Numbered from the stretch's first letter, positions 10,757 to 23,527 are shown. The stretch is 64,000 nucleotides of DNA from Leptasterias polaris (GCA_037783415.1 JAZGTN010000094.1:1984001-2048000), one strand, 5' to 3'. Notes: generated by a model from the letters alone, not told the origin. Numbers and translations are program-made.

Positions 10757-13566
10757 TCGACCTGCGATTAGCTTGCGCTGCAACGGAGCCGTCGACATCA
10801 AGCAGAAAAATTGACGCTCACTGAGATCACTGCTACTGACGAAATCGTGTGAAAGTCGCGGTACAAGTGTCAACCCAGAGTCAACCAGTCACGCGCGACG
10901 TGTTTCGGAAAGACTCCAGACAGATAGTGTGTAACAAAAATGTATGCGATATTTGTGGGTTGTTAATATCTTGTAAATTGAGTTTGTAATGTGATTTGCA
11001 TAGTCTACTCATAGGCCGCAATTTTGTTGCTTTCTTTTGTTTGCATGCTGATTGGCTAGCGGAAATTTATCTAGACGTGCGACGTAGAAACTATCAAACA
11101 GGTCGACTGCGATTGATTCACGCCTGTCGGCAAGACGTCGCGGATGTTGGATTTTGTTTCCAACTTTTGCGGCTGTTGATTTGTCAGAACTGTTGATTTG
11201 TCAGAATGGCGACTGGTGCCGATCGTCACCCCAATCATCGTAGTTGTTCTCAGGTCGTAAACATTCGGTAATACTGATATGTTCCCAACGGTATTCAGGC
11301 GCAGCATCAGTCAGTCGCTGACTGTTCTGTGTCACTCGCAAGGTCGACCTGAGCACGGGAATTTCGACTGCGGCAATACTGGCCTGGATGCATTTTTACC
11401 CCCCAGGACAGATGAGGCCACTTCAGTTTTCCCACCTCTTTAATTGGACAGGCTTAAACACGCCCATTAGCTAATGGCCTCTGTCTTGGGGGGGGGGGGG
11501 GGGGTATATGCGGCTGAACGCACCAGTGATTCACCATTGACACGAATCACTTTTTCAAATGCAGTATGTCACATACCGGTATGTAGTTCTACTTTTGTTA
11601 GACTTGAAACTAGTCGCACCAAACTTTTGAGTCCACTTGATATTCTGGCCTTTTAAAATACAGTAAAGCAATGTAAAGAAACAGCATTAAACAAAAGAGA
11701 TTTTTCCCCAGGGTCAGTGACCTTTGCATCAAAACTTCTGGACAAGTCCCTTATTCGCATTGGATCATGGGTTGGGTTAGGAATACAAGAGCTAACGCAG
11801 TGGATGGTCTTTCGGAGTTTTAAGACAATGCTTTGTATTCGACGCTGCAGACGAGGCTGAGCCTCGCCATCAAATTTTAAATCTATACTGTAAAGATGTA
11901 TTTTTCGTATTGATCTGTTTTGATTGATTGTGTCATTTTTCATTTCGACACTGTGGGAAATAAATGAACCTCGAAGTCCTTAAAAGAGGGGTGTATGATG
12001 GGCAGGATTATAATTTATATGGCCAGGCAAGACTAGTGAGTTTGTAGTGGTTACCGTTTGAAATGAAAAAGATTGTTTGATTCTGAAGAGATGTGCCTAT
12101 ATGGCCCTTGATGAGTTAAGTTGGGAGTCTACTTCGTTGAGAAGTGTCATTTTAATTGCCGTTTTGGTCTAATCAACAGCTTTGAACGTCTGCTTTAGGC
12201 CTATAGTGTTCTTCTATCGGAACAATTAATTCACCAAACGAACGTACTCGTTAGCTTTATCGTACTATAAATCAAAAGAATTTCCATTGCGTTATTTTTT
12301 TGTCTAATACGTCTGGTACCCGTTGGAGCCGATCAAGAATGTGTCTGGAGCGGGAATCAATATACTATAGGCAAAGCTGTACACTACGACTCGTTCACTG
12401 CCTTTTCCACAACACCTCGCAGCTGCAGTCTGTCATAGCATTTTCTATGCCCCCCCCCCCCCCCCGCGTTCCCGATCAATCTTGTCAATATTCACAGTTT
12501 AATCGCTCGAGACTGCTTGAGTTTACCACCAGTCAGTCACTCACCTGTCGAGGACGACCACACATTGCAGGCAGATAATCCCACATTCATGTGTTTTCTT
12601 TGCTTCCCGTTTATGCATCGCTTTTTAAGAGCTCCGGGCCTTCCCTGTAAACGACACCTCAGATTTGTTCCTTTCTTTGCGAAGGTTTAATAGACAGTAC
12701 CAACCGATCTTTACGAGAGCGTATAGTTTGTCTAATTTGTCCCTTCGGCTGGCTTGAAGAGAGCGTAGTTTGTCCATTCTTCCCTACAGCTGGTTGTATG
12801 GTATGAAGGGAGCGAAACTGGGCTCTCTTCTCAGCCCAAAGGCCACTTCCGGCTGGCTGACAGGGAATCCAAACGGGAAAATGGTTCTTAAAGTGTTGAT
12901 GCCGGGACGTGAAATACACCCTTTAGTACTGGAATACCAGTTTCAGGGATTGGTAAGTTTTTTCCTGATAATCCAGATTTGAAATTTAACAAGAAAGTTG
13001 AGTGAGTGATTGCATGCAGTTATTGTGCCAAACAGTTCTATAGCACTCGTCCTCGTTTAATCTTTCCCATTGGAGGACTTTGTCCTCAGAATCAGAGAAA
13101 TTTTAAGATTAATTTTAAAGACGACCGAATGAATTGCCAAGTATGTGGTTAAAGAGATATAAGGTCATGCCAGTGCAACTCTTCAAGATATAATATTTTT
13201 TTAATAATATCAAAGCCCAAGCAATGTCATTTGAAGCAACATTTATTCACCGTTGCTGACACATCAATAAATACAACAGCGATCCACGACTGTGTTTTCA
13301 TTGATTTCACTCAAACATGCCCACCCCACTTTTTAATGAATATTTTCACCGATCGGTCGTATAGTGTGTTCATTGAAAACAAGATGATGGGAATAAAATG
13401 ACCTTTGAATATTTACGAATGACAGACTTACCCACAGGTAGATGATAGGATGAGTACGTTCGTTTCTTATATCCTATGTTTTACTGTGCTGCTTTTTTTT
13501 TTTTACTGATCCAAATCCATTCTCTTTGAAACTGTTTACTTCGATGAGCCTGATTCAGTAAAAACA
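10757..13566. other. Upstream region of the receptor gene, no exon recognised
   Basis: This region was searched for the missing receptor exon(s): signal peptide, and the segment before the first beta strand ending in phase 1. A good donor (ATTG followed by GTAAGT at 12953) exists, but the phase-1 frame before it has a stop at 12910. A poly-G run (about 11490-11503) and a poly-C run (about 12450-12465) are present. No confident feature otherwise. Confidence 0.5.
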
Positions 13567-13968
13567 TTAAAGGGAAGATATGCATTTGGTAATCACTCTT
13601 AAAATTAATGGCTACAAAACCTATTGGTTAGAAGCCTACAGCAGGTTTCGATAGTATAAAGCATTTTGAGAAACATTTCACCTCGAAGTTTTGTGGTTAT
13701 GAAAAAATGTATCAGTTTTTATGCCCCCAAAATTGTAATCTGAGAAACGTGTCTGTCAGAAACGCTTGTCAGATTGTGTATTCTTATTACTAGAGATTAT
13801 TCTTCCTGCACAGACATATTCGCTCCAGATTTTCGGCGATATCTCAAAACGCCACCATCTATTTTGAAATGAAATTTTCACAGGTTAGTTTTAATGTATA
13901 TATCTACATTTATATAGGATTAAAACAATCGAACGCTTTCAAAAACCAAAGATATACTTTGCCTTTAA
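13567..13968. mobile_element. TTAA-flanked MITE (family A), copy 2
   Basis: It starts TTAAAGGGAAGATATGC and ends ATATACTTTGCCTTTAA. It is clearly homologous along its length to the copy at 7791-8194. Non-coding. Confidence 0.8.
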
Positions 13969-15367
13969 ACAACCTTGTTGTACTTACATGTTGTACTTAC
14001 ATGATATTCGATTTGTTTAGCCCTCAGAAAAATCAGTAAAACTGTTACTCAATAACATTCTACTACTTGTTTTATAAGGGCCAAATATCATGCTTAGTAG
14101 ATGCACTTAATGTATACTAACATAGAGATACCGAGCGCTCCTAGACCCTTGGTGATGATATCCAATGCACCTTTGTTTGTTTCAAACGAGATTGAAGATA
14201 TACCGTAGTAGTCATCTACTGCTAGGCTCCAAGTTCAATCCCGGTTTGTCTTAATTCGTCGAAAGTGGAGCATCGGGTGGCGTCTGCTTGAATGCCTGAA
14301 GTGTATAGTGGCAGGACAGTCGTGTGTGATTTCTTCCTAATACAGTAATAGCTTCGGGCGGATTGTCTCAGCAGACTAGGGCATGTTTTTAAAATATTGT
14401 CCGTATAGCGGTTTCTGTCATTAAACTACCTTTTACCTTTGGTGGCAAAACACCTGACTGCTGATAACAAATACATCTCTGCAGAGAGAATAAAACGAGA
14501 TAATGAAGATGATTAAAATGTATAGCCACGATGACAAATAATAACCTCGACATAGCACTACCTTCACACCAGTCGTACCAGCTGCAATTTGTGCTCAATT
14601 ATTGATATACTGAACAAAGTATAGAACAGTGCGCGGCGAACGCACACAAGTGCGCAAGCGAGGTTTATTCGACCTTCACACGGTCAGCCATTTGCGTGTA
14701 GAGCCTCAAATTGGGGACAGCAGTGAATGGAAGCATTTAATAACTATGTAATATCATGGTAAACATTGTAATGACACTTTAATCCAAACAGATGCATAAA
14801 TACAATACAGATGACGCATGAAGTCGAGGCTCTACACGCACATGGCGGATCCGTGCAAAGAGCAATAGCCTAGATATAAAATACCAAAACCATAGTTTTT
14901 TGAAAAGTTTGCTATTAATATTGGAATAACATTAGGCCTATTTGTTTTTATTTACCAATACATGAGGTAAAAAACTGAGGTTAGGAAATCATTGATGTTT
15001 TACAAAACCTTGCAAAAGTACAAGACTTATAGTTATACAGAGATGAATGTACAACATGGTAAGAAACTGTGCTGGAGTTTTTTCAATGGTGTCTCGTGAT
15101 TCGACACGATACAAAAATGTACAGACTGATTACAACGGGCTGACTTAAAGGTAAACATCGACGATGCCTTGTTTATTTAACTTATCAAAACACTGATGGC
15201 ATTGCTATGGGAGACTTTTATTTGGGACGGTAACATTCCACTGTTTACGTTGTTCTGAGAAAGCGCACATTAAACCGAGAACAATGGATTTACCTGGTAA
15301 GTCTGCTGCCACCTAGTGCCAAAAAGTCCCCAATTAATTTTTTTTGTGTTTGACACTTTACTTTCAG
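13969..15367. other. Non-coding, upstream intron or flank
   Basis: I see no convincing coding exon. A pyrimidine-rich tract and TTTCAG at 15362-15367 form the acceptor of the first receptor exon. Confidence 0.6.
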
Positions 15368-15435
15368 GCCCAGCGTCAGTCGTGGAATGCGGTATATTCG
15401 TCCTGAGTATGGACGAAGTCACGGAAGTCACAATG
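15368..15435 (+). CDS. Glycine-receptor-like anion channel, exon for first beta strands (68 nt)
   Basis: This is the first recognisable exon of a Cys-loop (pentameric) ligand-gated chloride-channel-like subunit, a plasma-membrane neurotransmitter receptor. After two bases completing a codon (phase 1 entry, predicted Gly) it reads PASVVECGIF-VLSMDEVTEVTM. This aligns with the PVNV-C-IFINSFGSIAETTM strand of vertebrate glycine receptors, including the conserved Cys. It is bounded by TTTCAG (15362-15367) and ATG/GTGAGC (donor at 15436). Its 68 nt length equals the classical exon 3 of GlyR and GABA-A subunit genes. The preceding exon(s) with signal peptide and N-terminal helix were not found, so the gene model is 5'-incomplete. 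Exit phase is 0. Confidence 0.88.
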
Positions 15436-15485
15436 GTGAGCTTTGTTTGTATCTAAATCTTATTGTACCTCATAGTACTTTAGAA

Positions 15486-15885
15486 TTAAAGGTATTAGGC
15501 TATATGGGATTGGTGTGGATAAAAACATCATTGTTTAATTTTAGTCTGAAAGCTAACCAAAAATATGAAGTTCATACAAGAACCATTTTTGAGTGTGAAA
15601 TAAATATTTCCCTCTTAAGTTAAATCATTTTCAAGAAAACTGCATCTGAAAACCTGAATATTGCAACAGCTGATTTGGTTGTAACAACCAAAATTAAGGA
15701 CAATGTGTTATAAAGTTACTCACTAAAAATTGTGTCTGTGTTTTAAGTATATTTTCTCCTGACTCACACAACGGATTCAGCCCAAGTTTTCACAGTTTTG
15801 TTATTGCATGTATAATGGTTGATCCCACAAAACATGAGCACCGTGTGCGACTATTTTGTCAGCTCTACCAATCCTGTATAATTGG
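15486..15885. mobile_element. Family B MITE-like repeat, copy 2
   Basis: It begins TTAAAGGTATTAGGC and is homologous over most of its length to 9311-9690 (shared AAGGACAATGTGTT, GTTGATC, ACTATTTTGTCAGCTC). It lies 50 bp after the first receptor exon. Confidence 0.7.
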
Positions 15886-15906
15886 AGTTGTCTCCCGGTA
15901 TTTAGG

Positions 15907-16176
15907 TATACAGCAATCCTTCACCGATCTTGAACTCTTGGTGGCAGCAGATACCGCCATTACTGCGGTGTACCTGGGTGGTACTGCGCTGTTTAGCGAC
16001 TGATATAAGGTTTGGGCTACACGGCGATCATTTGATCAGTTACGGGTTATTGGACTTTTACTTTGCAAATCGCTTAAACCCGTCTCTAGGCAGCGCAGTA
16101 CCACCCAGGTACCACCGCAATAATGGCGGTATCTGCTGCCACCAAGAGTTCAAGATCGGTGAAGGATTGCTGTATA
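15907..16176. mobile_element. Long-inverted-repeat (foldback) element, copy 1
   Basis: The outer arms are about 90-100 bp and nearly perfect inverted copies: TATACAGCAATCCTTCACCG on the left and its reverse complement on the right, ending GGATTGCTGTATA. Only about 75 bp of loop remain. A near-identical copy lies at 21390-21661. The TA at each end could be a target duplication. No coding capacity. Confidence 0.92.
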
Positions 16177-17279
16177 GGGTCGCTTCTGTGAAATTGTTTA
16201 CGTCTGAGAAAGCATTAGCTATCAATCCCGTGATTTCAAATCCGAAGCAGGTTTCAATGCCGGGGGGGGGGGGTGTTACCGTGAATGGGTAGAGGTAGGA
16301 AGGGATAGCTAGAGAAACAGAGGACATTCCCATGTAAAGCATAGCAAAATGTTCTACAAAATGTACCAGTTGCTTCTCAAAAATCATTATTTGCTACTCA
16401 ATAATTTATAAGCATTCAGTGTGTATCAAAAAAAGTTCGGTCCAAATATGCAAAATTGTTGGACGAAATCGTTTCCCTGAAAAGCAATTGGGAAAACAAT
16501 GCGAAGTTTGTTCCAATTTCATGTTCATATGTTTGTGGTGTTTGGCTCATGAACTCGGCATTCATCAGGAGCTGCATGATATACAATTATTATCTACCCC
16601 CTGAGAAGGATCGAGTCAGATCAGTCACAACAACCAGCCTGGTTTCGGAGCGCACTTCCCGTGGTATTCGGTTCGCACTTCCGTCCGCACGCAGGCTACA
16701 AAATCGATTAGGAAATTATAGTTACTTGATCTTTTGTCGAGAGGAAGGTTCAGCTGTAAATGCTACAGCCGTATGCATGTTGACACCTTCCTGTCTCCAC
16801 AAAGACGCCCTATTTCCGGGCGCACTCCAGCCATTTTTTTATTCGAGTTCATTGCCTTATTGGAGTCTGGCTGTTGTGAACAAAGCTGGTCGCCAAGACG
16901 CAGATTTAATTACAGCATATCAGAAAAGTGTGTAATGTTTATAATTGTAATTGGCTCCATGGCAGACCACGAATAGCTAGTATCCGTTGCACTTGTCCCT
17001 TTTGAGCAGATCCAGTTCTGTGAAGAGGTAGATAAGTATACTAAAACAGATTACTCGGCCTCTCACGAAGTATTTTCATGCCGATAATTTTTGCAACTTG
17101 CGTTTTATTACTTCAGTGACCACTACTTACAGGGTTTCAAAAATCTGTCAAAGATCAACCCAAGTATTTAAAAAGTTCTTAAACGCAAAATCCTGTCAGA
17201 ATGAGAGCAGATAATATGTCTGCAAAGATATTTTTAAGAAGACTGATCTGAACCTAGAATCTACAAGTTCAAACAGACC
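16177..17279. other. Intron sequence, nothing recognised
   Basis: Part of the receptor's first mapped intron. It contains a poly-G run (16261-16271). Open frames here have no recognisable domain. Confidence 0.55.
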
Positions 17280-17591
17280 TATTGACCACTTGCATTGACG
17301 TCACTTCTCTGCTTGTCGTCTGCCATTTTGATTGGGCAAACTTGCGGTACCAATATCCAAGTACTGGAACATTTAGTGTAGGGCCTATAACCTAATAGTT
17401 AGGTATCGATGTCTGCCGGGGACCCCCTGCAAAGGGACCAAATTAAGGGCTGGATCAATTGGAGGTACCACATTAACCTTGCCTAAGATGCGAGTACTGC
17501 GCAGTAAACATACAGGGTATATATCTGAATCCCCGAAAATGGGGCAACAAAGTTAATTGTACAAGGTGACGTCAGGTGAATTTGGTCAATA
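17280..17591. mobile_element. TGACGTCA-end MITE (family E), copy 1
   Basis: It begins TATTGACCACTTGCATTGAC and ends GACGTCAGGTGAATTTGGTC followed by AATA, an imperfect inverted repeat with TGACGTCA near both ends. The same ends are found at 50991-51457. Non-coding. Confidence 0.65.
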
Positions 17592-18084
17592 CCACGGAGT
17601 AATGAGCTATGATCTAGTCGTACATTGATTGCCTCCCTTCGGAGTATACGCACGCCATTCATTCCTAGTGGTTTGTTATTTGTTTCCCCCTCATTCTTGA
17701 AATTAAACTGGATCTCTTTTCTTCGTGATAATAAGAAGGTTCACAGCTGGATCCATACAACTGCGATTGATGTAAACTCTTCAATCAGACTGACATATTT
17801 ATAGTGCCTTTGCGCACACACAAACCACATTCTCACTGTGCAAATGCTTGGAAAGACTGTAAACAAGCGTCATCATTAACCGTACTTGCAGTGTCTGTTT
17901 AGTAATAGCTCGTCAATCACCGTTATTGCTTCCCAATGCCCATCATGGTCATTGTCTCGTAGTATGTTGATTTTTAAAACATCCCATAGACAGACTCTGC
18001 CTTGCGATTGCTTTAGAGCGCATCACGTGGTATGTTTCAACTTTATTTGATAGGGGCCACCGACTCGACGAACTATACGCATAG

Positions 18085-18735
18085 CTTCCAGTGTACTTCA
18101 CCCATAGCAACCAATGTACTACACCCATATCAACCAATGTACTACACCTATATAGCCAATGTACTACACCCATAGCAACCAATGTACTACACCCATAGCA
18201 ACCAATGTACTACACCCATAGCAACCAATGTACTACATCCATAGCAACCAATGTACTACACCCATATCAACTACTGTACTACACCCATATTGCCAATGTA
18301 CTACACCCATAGCAACCAATGTACTACACCCATAGCAACCAATGTACTACAACCATAGCAACCAATGTACTACACCCATATCAACCAATGCACTACAACC
18401 AATGTACTACACCCATATCAACCAATGCACTACAACCAATGTACTACACCCATAGCAACCAATGTACTACACCCATAGCAACCAATGTACTACATCCATA
18501 GCAACCAATGTACTACACCCATATCAACTACTGTACTACACCCATATTGCCAATGTACTACACCCATATCAACCAATGTACTACACCCATATCAACCAAT
18601 GTACTACAACCATAGCAACCAATGTAATACACCAATATCAACTAATGCACTACACCCATATCAATCAATGTACTACATCCATAGCAACCAATGTACTACA
18701 CCCATAGCAGCCAGTGTACTATACCCGTAGCAACG
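18085..18735. repeat. 23-bp minisatellite with higher-order block duplication
   Basis: About 28 copies of a unit like CAACCAATGTACTACACCCA plus TAG. Variant units (ATATCAAC, TATTGCC, short 15-bp units ACAACCAATG) occur in blocks. One variant block (AACTACTG followed by the TATTGCC unit) recurs 257 bp apart, at about 18261 and 18518. Plus-strand open frames across it are artefacts of the period. Confidence 0.95.
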
Positions 18736-19543
18736 GCAGCTTCTCGGTACCTAGACGTCAAAGGTATCTTATCGTATGGGGTGTTACAAAACAAATGTTG
18801 CCTGTTTTTACTCATGCTTTTCGCAGCGGGAAACTAGACCGCTCCGGGGATCACCTCATGAGTCCTGGTTTCAACCATAGCACTCGAAGCAGTCAATACT
18901 AAGTCTTGTACAGTCGATGCTGTCGCCGCAATTGGCGTAGCTCCAATGTGCATTAGCAGTATGAGTTTCTGATTCTTGATACCAAAACTTGGCCATGAAG
19001 ACTTCCCCATTTATATTATAGTCTCGGTTTGATTACATTGCTGTGGATGTATAAAGAGGAAGTAAAGACGACTGACCCACTTGAATGTCTAAGAATAGGG
19101 TCAAGCCTCTCCGTAGTGTAAAGAGGGTCATGATGGAGAGTAAATTAACCATCTCGTGTGCCTATATAGTATAGCAGTGTTTGTAAGGTTTGTTTGCTTG
19201 TGAAATGGGCTCCAAAATGGGCTTGGCGAATTAGTGTTGGAGACTTTATTAATCAAGGAATGCTTCTCCACTGAAACGACCAATACGGTGTTTTTTTTTT
19301 AACAATACAATAATTTCTTGAAATGTGTAAACCTTGTTTTACAGCAATGTTTGTTTTATGGAATACGCACACGGCTTGTTTTTACACCACGAAGCAAAAC
19401 GCCAAGGCGTTCTAAGCCCGCTGTTTAGCTCTAACGAGTAACGGTCACCTGAAAATGGTCAGGTTATATTTGGGGTTTTTTACGATCAATCTTACCGCAC
19501 TGAATCTATTTTCATTGTTTTTATATCACCTTTTATACACCAG
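18736..19543. other. Intron sequence ending in a good acceptor
   Basis: No element recognised. It ends with a T-rich tract and CACCAG at 19538-19543. Confidence 0.6.
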
Positions 19544-19770
19544 GATTATGGTATGACTATCCTACTGGAAGAAACTTGGAACGACCCAAGGCTGGGCTTC
19601 GCCAACTTCTCGTCCCTCCCCGTAATCTCCTCGGGAATGGGCGTGGCTGAACGAATCTGGGTACCAGACCTGTTCTTCGCCAATGAGAAACGGGCAAGCT
19701 TCCATGCTGTCACTGTACATAATAGGCTGATCAGGATATACCCAAATGGAGATATATTCTACAGTATGAA
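19544..19770 (+). CDS. Glycine-receptor-like anion channel, exon with binding loops D, A and E
   Basis: Entry phase 0, exit phase 2 (AA of a Lys codon completed at 30944). It encodes the extracellular beta sandwich. Residues begin DYGMTILLEETWNDPRL (loop D), continue with RIWVPDLFFANEK (the highly conserved loop A region), then RLIRIYPNG and DIFYSM (loop E). WNDPRL and WVPDLFFANEK are hallmarks of GlyR/GluCl-type anion channels. In loop D the position of the ligand-binding Arg of GlyR (alpha1 R65) is Glu, and F63 is Leu. In loop E, R131 is Lys. Donor is AA/GTGAGT at 19771. Coding assignment is very secure. Confidence 0.96.
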
Positions 19771-20057
19771 GTGAGTACACCTTTTTATTCAGTTATAGAT
19801 AGGTTGCAGTATGACGTAAGTCGGCCATCTTTACGGGCAATTTGGAACACACAGTCATGCGTTACGCGTGAGAACGGCGTGCAACACGCGCACATTTCAC
19901 CTAACTCATTGCATGATTGGTTAGTGAATGACGCGGCTGCGTTAATCATTTGAGCGCTTGACGCGCCTGCAAGCCAAAATGCGATTTGCCCGTAAAGATG
20001 GCGTCTACTGGGAACTATCTATTGTTATGTCCCTCAGTGGTAATTCAACTAAACGCG

Positions 20058-20200
20058 TCCTTGTTTTTTGTTTTTTGTTTGTGCTTGTTTGTGTGTTTGT
20101 TTGTTTGTTTGTTGGGGGTGTTTGCTTGTTTGTTGATGTGTTTGTTCGGTTGTTGTTTTTTGTTGTTGTGGTGTTTGTTTATGTGTTTATTGGTATTGTT
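20058..20200. repeat. TTTG-rich simple sequence
   Basis: Imperfect (TTTG)n/(TGTT)n tract within the intron following the loop D/A exon. Confidence 0.85.
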
Positions 20201-20429
20201 TTACCGGTTTCCACTTCACCCACTCGCTTTGCTGGTTTAGTCTGTTTTGCTTTTCCTTCTAAACTGACTTGTTTTTTTGTCTGTTCGGTTTTTGATCGAA
20301 AGATAAGGCAACCGCTGCTCATTATATATATATATCAGCTAGAGGGCGCACTGCTCTCAAAAATCTGTAAGAAGTATAGGACCAGAATTGTTATGAGCAT
20401 TATAGTATAGCCCAGACACTCTGGTACAG

Positions 20430-20600
20430 AGTAATAGGGCTGCATTTAGGTTCGGGCTAAAGTAGATCCTGACTAAATTGAAGTACGATGTTAGGGCTAC
20501 ATTTAAGTTAGGATATCCTCAATCCCTGTAACTTAATGTACCCTATCTTAAGTCCTGGCCACATTTCTGGGGTGTCGGGCTAAATGTAAGTACAGTACAC
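20430..20600. repeat. Degenerate GGGCTACATTTAGGTA-type repeat
   Basis: Loose repeats such as GGGCTGCATTTAGGTTC, GGGCTACATTTAAGTT and GGGCTAAATGTAAGTA, resembling the array at 26990-27600. Confidence 0.55.
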
Positions 20601-20996
20601 CAAAAAGCCTGCGGACGCTGATAACCCTAAAAATTAGTAGTTTTGCATCCTGAAAAACCACATAGCCAAGATTGCATTTGAGATGTTGAGAGAACACCTA
20701 GGGGATGTTTTATTAACAAGTGCTCAAAACAAGACTTTTGTTTTTCCGAAAAAGGTGCGAGTGGGTAGACGTATAGATCCCGCAGAACCTTAGGGCTGTA
20801 GCTCACTTTCGTTGTGTACGTATATATAGGTCAAATGAAGTTTGTGTGTACCTGGCTCGCGGCAAAGCAAGGCAAATGGTCAACTACGCCTGTTATCTTG
20901 GACATGGTAATCCTCGTAATCCACAGTAGATAAACAGCATTAAATAGTTGCATAGGAGTCACAGTGCATAAACACCAATAGCCTCGCTTTCAATAC

Positions 20997-21374
20997 TTAA
21001 AGGCAATGTATACCTGTCGGCTTTTGCAACCTTATGATTGATGTAATCCTATAATTAATGTATAGACATCAAATAAAACTACACCTGTGAACATTCCATT
21101 TCAAAAAGTTATAGCGTTTTTGAGATATCGCGTAAAATATCTAGAGCGGTTATTTCCGTCCACGCAGAAAGAATTATCCGTATACACAATCTGAGAAACG
21201 TTTCATGCAGAATTATTTCTCAGATTGGAACGTTTTTGAATCCCTTTCTCTAAAACCACATTCCTTTGAAGGGAATTGTTTCTCAAAATGTTACACATTA
21301 TCAACGGCTGCACTGCTTTCTTATCAAGTAAGTTTTTATAGCCATTAATTATTGGAGTAATACCCTCCCTTTAA
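20997..21374. mobile_element. TTAA-flanked MITE (family A), inverted copy
   Basis: It begins TTAAAGGCAATGTATACC and ends CTCCCTTTAA. The interior (CAAAATGTTACA, TCTGAGAAACG) matches family A in the opposite orientation to 7791-8194. Confidence 0.7.
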
Positions 21375-21389
21375 TTAAAACACCCGATG

Positions 21390-21661
21390 TATACAGCAAT
21401 CCTTCACCGATCTTGAACTCTTGGTGGCAGCAGATATGCCTCCATTACTGCGGTGTACCTGGGTGGTACTGCGCTGCCTAGCGACTGGTATAAGGTTTGG
21501 GCTACACGGCGATCATTTGATCAGTCGCGGGTTATTGGACTTTCACTTTGCAAATCGCTTAAACCCGTCGCTAGGCAGCGCAGTACCACCCAGGTACCAC
21601 CGCAATAATGGCGGTATCTGCTGCCACCAAGAGTTCAAGATCGGTGAAGGATTGCTGTATA
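21390..21661. mobile_element. Long-inverted-repeat (foldback) element, copy 2
   Basis: Same arms as 15907-16176 (TATACAGCAATCCTTCACCG and its inverse), about 95% or more identical by eye over the whole element. It starts 16 bp after the end of a family A MITE. Confidence 0.92.
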
Positions 21662-23527
21662 CATGCATTTCCTTCGCCTAGTTTTCCAGAAACCCACCAT
21701 GCAGCCTTCCTTGGGAAACTTGAATGGAGGGAGAAAAAAAAACCAAACCCGGAAAACTTGAACTGGGGAAAACCCCCAAAACAGGAAAACTCAAACCAGG
21801 GGGTTACGTTTTGGGGAAACCATTGAATTGTACTTTGTATTTTCCTATGTGGTTTTGGTGCAGGTTGACATAAGTCTTTATTTCGATTTGGCTGGTCAAA
21901 ATAAGACGCAGTACTTGGAGAGTAGTTTTTGTCCCATATTGGAGAATTCCAAATGGAGTTGTTCCTCTGGAGACCAAGTGTATAACAGGTACTCTTTCAG
22001 ATGAGCAATCATCCACTTTGTGTTTATCGTGTCCGATCATAACCATGCTTTTAAAAATCTCGACCTACTCCAAAATGATTCCATCAAAATTTACCTGCAA
22101 AATTGCCCTGTGCAAAAAAGCAAAGGAAAAAAATCGGTTCACTGCCGAAAGACCAAAATCACTGTTTTGATGAAATCTCCCTTTATATGCGTTTAATGTG
22201 ATTTGTATCTGTTGCAAATTCTTTTAAAGGATTGTGAACGGGAGCAACCACCTTGTGGCCAGCTTTATTTCAAATGGTGGCTGCTGAATATTAGACGCTT
22301 GTTTCGCACAGTTTGTTGATCAAATTATTCGATTGTGTTTTAAGTCTGACTCCGGGCTGCGTATTTAAGTGCTCTATTGGTCAAGATAGCACCGTGAGGT
22401 AGATTCTAGACTAACAGTCTCATGGTTAATATGATTAGGGGCCTATATGGAAAATAATTTGATTAGATTTATTCTAAAAAAATATAGGCCTAATAAAATG
22501 ATTTCGATGGAATGATTGTGGGCTAAATGACAATACAAATAGTATAAACTATTTCATACTGTCATTTCATCATACCAAAACGTGACACGTGAACGGCTAA
22601 TACAGTTACTTATTAACGAGGGGCGGTGCATTTAGTGTTGCATATAACGACAACGAAATAATTTATCACGAAAAGGATGCAGTTAAGCAGAGTCTGACGG
22701 TTATGATTAATGCAAATGGTTTCGTTTCATTACCATTCAGACTCTGCAGCTGAAATCTGTGTAAATGAACGCGTTGGGGCTGGTGGGGTTTTATTTAAAA
22801 CAAACGTAGGCCTATTTGTTTTGACACTGGACTGTTTTCCCTGCTTTCATCATGGTGATATTTACCCAAGATGTGTAAGAGAGTCACGGTGATATTTACC
22901 CAAGATGTGTAAGAGAGTCACGGTGATACAACCTGCAGAATGATTACTTATTAGAGGGCGAGTACAATCGTAATACAAACAAAATTTACTAATTCTTAGA
23001 ACCGTGTCTGACATGTTTTTTCTCGCCCGTGAAGCTTTCATGGGGTACAAATAAAACAACAGACTGAGTTTCCGATGGTTTGATGAGAGGCCGCGCCGAA
23101 TTCTGTTTAGCATTAAAGTCAGTGACAATGTCAGATTTAAAAGCAGAAAAAACTGTTGCAACAGAACTTTCTAGTTGGTATTATTTTCTGGGTGTTTTAT
23201 TTCTTTTTGGGTGTATACCTCCGAATAATTTAGCAGTGTTTTTGGAAGGGTCCATAATCAATCAGTTCAATTTCTTTTTAATGAACGTTTTTGTCTATAG
23301 TTTGTGACGGTAGGTTCTTTTAAACAAGATATTATGTTTTTGAGGAAAACAGCATGTAATGTTTAACAAAATGAATAGAGATTTAAAATATTGATCTCCT
23401 TTAAGTGGCAACAGTTCAGAGGCAAATAATTCTCTTGATGATGAGAACTAGTGCCGACTATGTCCAGATTTTGTTTTGTATTATTGTTTTGTTTCTGGCA
23501 ATCGCAGAAAAACATTTGACCGTCCCT
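21662..23527. other. Intron sequence; 34-bp tandem duplication near 22855
   Basis: The segment GTGATATTTACCCAAGATGT with its following GTAAGAGAGTCACG occurs twice head-to-tail (about 22855-22922). Otherwise no feature recognised. Confidence 0.6.

Noticed and set aside
12770..12960. Candidate receptor exon ending at the good donor at 12953
   Set aside because: The frame that would join in phase 1 has a stop at 12910, and the other frames show no similarity to the receptor N-terminus.
15930..16387. Open frames on both strands around 16 kb
   Set aside because: They run across the two arms of the foldback element and a poly-G run.
18319..18730. Plus-strand frames reading Tyr-Tyr-Thr-His repeats
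   Set aside because: Artefact of the 23-bp minisatellite.
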